Below are positions 58,472-64,000 of a DNA stretch of 64,000 bases, in pieces. Under the pieces are notes generated by a model. The model did not search any database. It was not told where the DNA came from and saw nothing but the letters and a program-made list of their open reading frames with translations. Source of the stretch: Ferdinandcohnia sp036962685 (GTDB lineage Bacteria; Bacillota; Bacilli; Bacillales; Bacillaceae_L); contig NZ_JBALOP010000058.1 of the NCBI RefSeq assembly GCF_036962685.1, positions 1 through 64,000 on the forward strand. Direction: 5' to 3'. The position numbers and the translations under genes are program-made. How positions within the stretch are numbered: position 1 is the first letter of the stretch; the number at the start of each line of letters is the position of its first letter.

Positions 58472-60753
58472 TCATATAATTCTTCATCAACTTGGTCAAG
58501 CAGAAAATTGGTATGATTCGTTCCGAAAAGATGCAGACGGTGCAACGGTCGAGTCATCGATACATACAGCAGCTTGATGTCGATTTCATTATTAATAAAT
58601 TTTTCCTCATTCGAATAAACGATTACCGCGTCAAACTCTAAGCCCTTTGACAAATGTGAGCTTACAATCACAACTTCTTCCTTATTAATCTCTTCGTTTT
58701 CTTTCAAAAGCTGAACGGGTAGCTCGCTGAATTTTTTAAAGGATTTCGCTAGCTTCAGACACTCTTTATTTGTCTTTCCGATGATTGCTACTGTTTTCAT
58801 CTTTTCATCGTAAAGTTTCTGGATGACCGTTGTTAGGGAATTCACGGTTTCTTTCTCCGCCTCGCTAATTTGATGAAAAGTCGGCTTCTCCCCATGGCGA
58901 ACAACAGGCTCAACCATTGGTAAATCTAGCTTCAGTAGCTCTAGCAATTGATTTGCTGTGTTCATAATTTCGATTGTCGTCCGATAGCTTTTTTGTAAGG
59001 TTTTATAGGTCGCTCTAGGAAAGATTTTTTCTAGGACAGGCTTCCAATTGTTAATTCCCCGATAGGAATGAATTCCTTGTGCCAAGTCGCCCACAATCGT
59101 AAACATATCCGTTTCAAGTGCTGTTTTTAGGGAGGCCAACTGAAAATAGCTATAATCCTGCGCCTCATCGATAACGACATTGCGGGCCTTTAATTCCTTC
59201 TTCACCCCGTACAGCCTTGCCTTCAAATAAAGGAGCCCCGCTAAATCCTCAAGCTCATATTGCTTTGATTTTTGGAGTTGTTTTTGATAGTCCATAAAAA
59301 ATTGGATCTGCTCGTCGGTCAAGATTCCGGAAGCATAAGTAGGAAAAAGCTCTGACGCAAACCTTTGAAAATAGTAGAACACATCATGGTGTGGCAGCTT
59401 TTTTATATAACCATTAACAGCCGTGCGAGATTGCTTGGTGATTTCTTCAATCAGCTCTGCCTTTTTATCAAGGGCTTTCGTCACATAGCTGCGACGTTTT
59501 TCCGGGTCAATCTTTGTTTTAAACAAGACGTTATCAAGCTTATCATCATAAAACTTTGTAATCTTATGAAGCATATTCTTCTTTTGCAAACGAACTGTAT
59601 TTTGAAGCACCTTTTTCACCTTATCAATCCGCTTATAATAAGGAAGATAGCGATATTCATAGGTCATTAAATGCTGAATATCCCTCGCTTTGTACAGCCG
59701 AAATTTCGAGACAAAGAAGTCCTCCTGTGGCAGCAATGAACTTAAAATATCCTCCACATAATGCTCCAGCATATCCCTGTACTCAAGTGAACCTTTAAAT
59801 GCTGAAATCCACTTGATCATGTCAGGGCTTTTGAATTCATCATGGATAAAGCCTAGCAACTTCACTTCCGGTTTTGTGATCTTAATCGGTTTTCCGAGGC
59901 ACTTCTTCACAAAATCAACATAGGTCGTCTGCAGAATGCTATCAACTCCCAGCTCTGGGAGCACTTCTGAAATATAATCAATGAAAAGTCGGTTTGGAGC
60001 AAGAATCATTAGTTGGTCAGGTGAAAAATATTCGGCATAGGTGTAGATAAAATACGAGATTCGATGCAGAGCAATCGTCGTCTTCCCGCTCCCCGCTGCT
60101 CCTTGAACGATAATTGGCTTGTTCAAATCAGCACGAATAATGCTGTTTTGCTCCTCCTGAATCGTTGAAACAATATCGGTCAGGCGATTGCTTGCACTTT
60201 CGGATAACGATTTTTGAAGTAGCTCATCGGTTGTTGTTAAATCGACATCACGAATTTCCTCAAGCTCCCCCTCAACAATGATGAACTGACGCTTTAAGGA
60301 TAAATATCCGTTATATTCCTCTCCCTCAGCCTCATACGACACTTCTCCAAGACGGCCATCATAATAGAGATTTGCAACTGGAGAGCGCCAGTCAACAATA
60401 ATTGGCTGCTGCGTTTCCTTGTCAAAAAGAGATACCTTTCCAAAGTAGAGAATCTCCTCTTTCCCGGTTTCTTCCCGTTGAAAATTAATCCGAGCAAAAT
60501 AAGGCTTGTTTCGGTTTCGCTTTAGGCTTCGGACCTCTTCATTGGTCCTTCTGAGCAGGGTTGAATTTGTTAACATATTTAAATAGCTCAAGCTACTATC
60601 CTTGAAGTCAACACCTTCAAGAGCACCCTTCAAATTTTCACGAAAGTTTGCCTCGGTTGATTCTGAGGCCTGAATGACAATATCCATATATTTTTTCGTA
60701 AAATCTAACCGTTCTGCTTCAACTTCAAAGTCCTGATGCTTCTCCTCCGTCAT
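58453..60753 (-). CDS. helD: RNA polymerase recycling motor HelD
   Basis: 766 aa UvrD/Rep-like SF1 motor. N-terminal coiled arm (1-80), then ILYFGKVSLFDKETQQPIIVDWRSP, the HelD-specific block. Walker A GAAGSGKTT (218-226), VVIDEAQDYS (Walker B), QKSYRTTIEI, SHLSKGLEFDAVIV, LLYVSMTRPLHRLHL. HelD removes stalled RNA polymerase from DNA and helps recycle it. Monocistronic; GGAGGTGG precedes ATG. Confidence 0.93.
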   Translation of the reverse strand: MTEEKHQDFEVEAERLDFTKKYMDIVIQASESTEANFRENLKGALEGVDFKDSSLSYLNMLTNSTLLRRTNEEVRSLKRNRNKPYFARINFQREETGKEEILYFGKVSLFDKETQQPIIVDWRSPVANLYYDGRLGEVSYEAEGEEYNGYLSLKRQFIIVEGELEEIRDVDLTTTDELLQKSLSESASNRLTDIVSTIQEEQNSIIRADLNKPIIVQGAAGSGKTTIALHRISYFIYTYAEYFSPDQLMILAPNRLFIDYISEVLPELGVDSILQTTYVDFVKKCLGKPIKITKPEVKLLGFIHDEFKSPDMIKWISAFKGSLEYRDMLEHYVEDILSSLLPQEDFFVSKFRLYKARDIQHLMTYEYRYLPYYKRIDKVKKVLQNTVRLQKKNMLHKITKFYDDKLDNVLFKTKIDPEKRRSYVTKALDKKAELIEEITKQSRTAVNGYIKKLPHHDVFYYFQRFASELFPTYASGILTDEQIQFFMDYQKQLQKSKQYELEDLAGLLYLKARLYGVKKELKARNVVIDEAQDYSYFQLASLKTALETDMFTIVGDLAQGIHSYRGINNWKPVLEKIFPRATYKTLQKSYRTTIEIMNTANQLLELLKLDLPMVEPVVRHGEKPTFHQISEAEKETVNSLTTVIQKLYDEKMKTVAIIGKTNKECLKLAKSFKKFSELPVQLLKENEEINKEEVVIVSSHLSKGLEFDAVIVYSNEEKFINNEIDIKLLYVSMTRPLHRLHLFGTNHTNFLLDQVDEELYEKTQNT

Positions 60754-60783
60754 CCAACCACCTCCAGTCTTTGCTCCATTAGA

Positions 60784-62547
60784 TTAAACTATCAAATCAT
60801 TATTATGTTCCATAAATTCAACCTCGACCCACTTTCTTATACTATTGATAAACCATACTTTTTTGCTTCTTTTTAAGTCTGCAATCGTTAGGACTTTTTC
60901 ATGGATTTTCCCCTGTTTTAATAGGTTCGCACGGAAGGTGCCTGCCAAAAGACCACTTGTTACAGGAGGTGTCCAAAAATGCCCATCTATTTCAACCACA
61001 ACATTCCCATTTGTAAACTCAGTTATTTCTTCAGCCTCATTCCAAAGAAGGACATCAAATGCCTCTGGAGGTTTTGTGAATTGAAATTCCTGGTAAATCC
61101 CTCGATTTGTTGTTTTATGGTACAGGAATGGGTTGTTGTTGTCTATAAATTTATCAGCAAGTACCATTTTCAAAGGAGCTTTTAGTTGTTCAGCTGGACC
61201 ACCTTCAACAATAATGTCTCCTGTTTTTGCTAAGAGGAGTCTTACTTTAAAAAGACCTTCTGGATGTTGATGCGCAAATTTAGTTAATGAAGCTTCAATT
61301 TCTATACGAACAAACGGAAAACCGAAGTATTGAGATGTTTGTTTGAGACGATGCATATGCTCTTCTACTAAGAAATGGAGGCCTTCTTCCAATAATAAAC
61401 TTTCTAGTATATGAAACTCTGGACGACTTTCTTCCAGCACCTTAGCTTTTGCTAGGATTTCATTATACTCTCCTTCAGATGTGGAATCCCAAGTAATACC
61501 TCCTCCCACTCCATATGTGGCTCTCCCTGTTGTATGTTCAATCCACACGGTTCGAATGGGGACATTGAACACTGCTTCTTTTTCAGGAGTAATAAAACCG
61601 ATTGCCCCACAATAGACTTCTCTCGGTGATGTCTCAAATTCTGTAATGAACTTCATCGTACTTATTTTAGGCGCACCTGTAATTGAACCGCACGGAAATA
61701 ACCCTTTAAAAACTTCAAGAAGCGTCCAATCTTTTGGTACCTTTGCCTCAATCGTTGAAGTCATTTGATGAACGGTTGGATATCGTTCAATCTCAAATAG
61801 CTTTGGTACATGGACCGAACCAGGTTCAGATATGGTGTTCAGGTCATTACGCAGCAAGTCTACGATCATTAAATTTTCTGCACGGTTTTTTTCAGAGTGG
61901 TACAACCATTTTGCATTTGCTTCATCTTCCTCGAATGATTTGCCTCTTTTTACGGTACCCTTCATCGGCCGAGTCCTTATTTCTTCTCCTTCTATGTGGA
62001 AGAACAATTCTGGTGATGCTGACAATATGCTATGGTCCCCTGTATTGATATAGGAACAGTAATTAGAGGCTTGCGATCGTTTTAATTTTTCAAAAAAAGC
62101 GATATCATTACCCTTAAACTCGGATGTAAGTCGAATCGTATAGTTTGTCTGGTAAGTATCACCAGATTCAATCGCATGTTTAATTGAACGAATTGCTTCT
62201 TGATAGTCGTTCATCCTGACATTAGGTTCCCATTTAGTCAACGTATATGTTTCATTACTATTGAGTGGTTGGTGATAGCTTTCAGAAAATATTCCAAACC
62301 AAAGCAAAGGCATGGTGCCCCCAGTTTTAACTGTAAATGATGAATCAAAAGCAGGCGCACTTTCATAGGATAGAAATCCTGCAGCGAAATAACCGTCCGA
62401 AACGGCTTGTTGTACAAGCTCTAAACAGGGAAGTACTTCTTCAATTGTTTTAGCCATGATTACCTTAAGTGGATTTTTAAAAGTGTGAGGGATTTTCCCC
62501 TTGGAAGTAGCAAATTCAAAAGATAAAAGAGGCTCATTCATTGTCAT
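60784..62547 (-). CDS. pabB: Fused aminodeoxychorismate synthase component I and lyase-like domain (PabB-PabC)
   Basis: 587 aa. Residues 1-about 370 are the chorismate-binding PabB domain (RPMKGTVKRG, GSITGAPKISTM, YGVGGGITWDS). From about 375 there is a class IV aminotransferase domain (EEGLHFLVEEHMHRL, HKTTNRGIYQEF with the PLP Lys, EITEFTNGNVV, GLLAGTFR). The fusion makes 4-amino-4-deoxychorismate and then p-aminobenzoate for folate. The glutaminase PabA is not adjacent. A strong operator-like dyad lies upstream. Confidence 0.92.
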   Translation of the reverse strand: MTMNEPLLSFEFATSKGKIPHTFKNPLKVIMAKTIEEVLPCLELVQQAVSDGYFAAGFLSYESAPAFDSSFTVKTGGTMPLLWFGIFSESYHQPLNSNETYTLTKWEPNVRMNDYQEAIRSIKHAIESGDTYQTNYTIRLTSEFKGNDIAFFEKLKRSQASNYCSYINTGDHSILSASPELFFHIEGEEIRTRPMKGTVKRGKSFEEDEANAKWLYHSEKNRAENLMIVDLLRNDLNTISEPGSVHVPKLFEIERYPTVHQMTSTIEAKVPKDWTLLEVFKGLFPCGSITGAPKISTMKFITEFETSPREVYCGAIGFITPEKEAVFNVPIRTVWIEHTTGRATYGVGGGITWDSTSEGEYNEILAKAKVLEESRPEFHILESLLLEEGLHFLVEEHMHRLKQTSQYFGFPFVRIEIEASLTKFAHQHPEGLFKVRLLLAKTGDIIVEGGPAEQLKAPLKMVLADKFIDNNNPFLYHKTTNRGIYQEFQFTKPPEAFDVLLWNEAEEITEFTNGNVVVEIDGHFWTPPVTSGLLAGTFRANLLKQGKIHEKVLTIADLKRSKKVWFINSIRKWVEVEFMEHNNDLIV

Positions 62548-62570
62548 GTTTGTTTTATTCCATCCTTTTA

Positions 62571-62607
62571 CTTATTAAGTTAAATACATTATATACAACT
62601 TAATAAG
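62571..62607 (-). promoter_or_regulatory. Operator-like dyad over the pabB promoter
   Basis: CTTATTAAGTT (62571-62581), 15-bp spacer, AACTTAATAAG (62597-62607): perfect 11-bp arms. On the minus strand the spacer contains TATAAT, a likely -10, so a dimeric repressor here would block the promoter. The regulator is unknown. Confidence 0.65.
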
Positions 62608-62676
62608 GAGTTAATAGACAGGCATTTTGAATTTATGACAGAAAATTACGCCGTACGAAAGGCTAAACTATATGGT

Positions 62677-62690
62677 TTTAAGCGCTTATG
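62677..62690. promoter_or_regulatory. cre-like site 1
   Basis: TTTAAGCGCTTATG against the CcpA consensus TGWAANCGNTNWCA; the central AAGCGCTT is perfect, the ends are not. Confidence 0.35.
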
Positions 62691-62836
62691 AAGTTTTGAT
62701 TCATACATAGGGGGATTCTGGATTAGTAACTAGCGTGTTTTCTTCCGTCATCTAACCATTTTAACCATGGAAAGACGATCTTACTTGATTTGGCCAAAAT
62801 TCTACTTACTATGAAAAACCTGCTCTTCACAATTAT

Positions 62837-62850
62837 TTTAAGCGCTTACC
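62837..62850. promoter_or_regulatory. cre-like site 2
   Basis: TTTAAGCGCTTACC, two mismatches to the CcpA consensus; about 25 bp before TATAAT (near 62874) of the small membrane gene. Confidence 0.45.
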
Positions 62851-62956
62851 CTATTCTCTAAAAGAAAAATGATGTATAATTAAGGTAGTTCACAATTTAT
62901 ACACAAATAGATTTCATACAAATAGATTCGGAATTTACATAAAGGGGGAGCCAATT

Positions 62957-63181
62957 ATGATTCGCACAGGAGTTGCTGCATTTTTAAGTGTCTTTTTATT
63001 GCTCTTCGAAGGCTTTATCGTGATCAAATTAAAAGGTTATACTGGCATTTATTTTGGAGATATACATCTGTTAGTAAGCGTGCTTGCAATGAATTTCTTT
63101 TTTGCTTTTTCCATTTTAACACAAATCAAGATGTGGTTTGAAAACAAAGGCGTCGAGGAATCAGAGGCAAGGATGAAATAA
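62957..63181 (+). CDS. Small two-helix membrane protein
   Basis: 74 aa; AAAGGGGGAG 6 nt before ATG. Helices AAFLSVFLLLFEGFIVI and LLVSVLAMNFFFAFSIL, then a charged tail (NKGVEESEARMK). Unknown family. Own terminator follows; possible CcpA control from the cre-like site upstream. Confidence 0.75.
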   Translation: MIRTGVAAFLSVFLLLFEGFIVIKLKGYTGIYFGDIHLLVSVLAMNFFFAFSILTQIKMWFENKGVEESEARMK

Positions 63182-63191
63182 TTGATTCTTT

Positions 63192-63220
63192 AAAAACAGG
63201 ACTAGGTGGTCCTGTTTTTT
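63192..63220 (+). terminator. Terminator of the small membrane gene
   Basis: AAAAACAGGAC, TAGGTG, GTCCTGTTTTTTT. Confidence 0.9.
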
Positions 63221-63228
63221 TCATAAAA

Positions 63229-63259
63229 AATAAGCCAACTCCTTTGAGTCGGCTTATTG
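63229..63259 (-). terminator. Terminator of the histidine kinase, overlapping its stop
   Basis: On the minus strand ATAAGCCGACTC, AAAG, GAGTTGGCTTAT, TTTTTTATG. Confidence 0.85.
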
Positions 63260-64000
63260 GATAATCGGCAAAGTGATTTCTACCATTGTTCCACTTTCCT
63301 GTTTACTTTCGATGTCAATTTTTCCGTGATGGTCCTCAATGATTTTTCTACATACCATTAAGCCTAGTCCCGTACCATAGTCCTTTGTTGTAAAAAATGG
63401 CTGAAATAGCTTTTCCTGTACTTCCAAAGGAATTCCATAGCCTTCATCGCACACCCGAATGGATACGTTATCGTCTCCAGCCTGGCTACCTTCAATCTTT
63501 AGCTTCCCGCCTTCAGGCATGGACTCAAACCCATTTTTGATGAGATTTAAGAAAACCTGCTTCATTTGTTTTTCATCACACTCAATGAGCGGAAAAGACG
63601 CATCCATTTTAAGTTCTACCTCAACATTTTTCCCTTGTTCAGATTGCTCAATGATCGAAATGACATATTCTAAAAGTTCCTTTAGATTGCAATTTGCCAC
63701 ATTGATTTGCCTTGGTTTCCCGATAACAAGTAAATCATTCAGAATGGAATCAATTCGATCGATTTCCTGCTCCATGATCGAATACTGAAAATCATCCTCT
63801 TTATGCTTTTCCCGTTGAAGCTGGGTGAACCCTTTTAATGATGCCAACGGATTGCGAATCTCATGTCCAATCGTTGTCGCCATCTGCCCCACAAACGCAA
63901 GCTTCTCCTTATTCCGTAGCTCCTCATGCGTTTCCGTTAACGCCTTGGTGTACGAGTTGAAACGGGTTAGGAGGATGTAGCTAATGAGTGAGAAAATTAA
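63254..64000 (-). CDS. Sensor histidine kinase, C-terminal part (gene runs off the window)
   Basis: The frame is open from 64000: end of a membrane helix (LIFSLISYILLTRFNSYT), a linker coil (ALTETHEELRNKEKLAF), then HisKA (GQMATTIGHEIRNPLASLKGF) and HATPase (NLIKNGFESM, VCDEGYGIP, GTGLGLMV). Very similar in these domains to the kinase at 51737 but without a PAS between membrane and HisKA, as in KinB-like or KinD-like sporulation kinases. The ATG at 63892 is internal and not the start. Confidence 0.9.
   Translation of the reverse strand, partial: LIFSLISYILLTRFNSYTKALTETHEELRNKEKLAFVGQMATTIGHEIRNPLASLKGFTQLQREKHKEDDFQYSIMEQEIDRIDSILNDLLVIGKPRQINVANCNLKELLEYVISIIEQSEQGKNVEVELKMDASFPLIECDEKQMKQVFLNLIKNGFESMPEGGKLKIEGSQAGDDNVSIRVCDEGYGIPLEVQEKLFQPFFTTKDYGTGLGLMVCRKIIEDHHGKIDIESKQESGTMVEITLPIIQ

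Noticed and set aside
62571..62607. BirA (biotin) operator
   Set aside because: Spacing is similar, but the arms are CTTATTAAGTT rather than the TTGTTAACC-type sequence, and the gene belongs to folate synthesis.
63254..63892. Histidine kinase starting at ATG 63892
   Set aside because: The same frame continues open to the window edge and encodes a membrane helix and linker, so the ATG is internal.

Overview
The window is chromosomal DNA of a low-GC, endospore-forming Bacillaceae (Bacillus sensu lato). The evidence is strong AGGAGG-type ribosome binding sites, frequent TTG/GTG starts, hairpin-plus-T terminators and Bacillus-specific small families (SE1561, BH0509, DUF1128, YfkD), together with pdaA, mreBH and helD. 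From about 16.9 to 44.9 kb the gene order follows, as I recall it, the B. subtilis yfjO-yfjP-pdaA(yfjS)-yfkD-yfkE-yfkH/I/J/K-treA stretch, with lineage-specific insertions. No rRNA, tRNA, CRISPR array or intact transposase was seen.

1-16.9 kb is an accessory region ending at the 3' end of the rlmCD-type methyltransferase gene (16895-18301). It holds a possible defence pair (coiled-coil Mrr nuclease plus the start of a P-loop ATPase), a DEDDh exonuclease with a BRCT domain, and two decayed serine-recombinase tails (4612-5138 and about 16690-16879). Each tail is followed by the same hairpin and a segment that reads, on the minus strand, as the end of an rlmCD gene. This looks like two mobile islands stacked at one attachment site. 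The second island carries copper genes (copZ, csoR, a cupredoxin membrane protein, a second CsoR-family repressor with a clear operator, a truncated cueP). It also carries a six-gene Opp/Dpp-type ABC operon with a PIG-L-like protein and an unusual C-terminally anchored binding protein.

17-29 kb: rlmCD, DNA glycosylase, cupin, an SMR pair (one member with a stop codon), an LprI-like lipoprotein, a DHFR-like reductase, pdaA, a flavin oxidoreductase, class I fumarase, an MFS transporter and a DUF4317 protein. 29-45 kb: the yfk region (yfkD, cax, yihY/yfkH, yfkI, a frameshifted yfkJ, yfkK), an acyl-CoA ligase of different composition, an XRE/DUF2975 pair, a P1B-4 metal ATPase preceded by three direct repeats spaced exactly 31 bp, and treA with a TreR operator filling its promoter spacer.

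45-64 kb: DUF488, DUF1992, mreBH, a FUSC protein, TerC, an SRPBCC/ArsR pair, a PAS histidine kinase, two MpsC-like (DUF2294) proteins, a SpoVB-like flippase, an ABC-F ATPase, helD, fused pabB-pabC, and a second histidine kinase cut by the window end.

Intergenic DNA is rich in repeats. There are tandem arrays of 52 bp (three) and 20-21 bp (two), a 144-148 bp element with terminal inverted repeats (two copies), a hairpin-rich element (two copies, inverted), and short dispersed GGGACGGTTC-type and CGCTAGACA-type elements. These arrays generate spurious open frames, which are not reported as genes.
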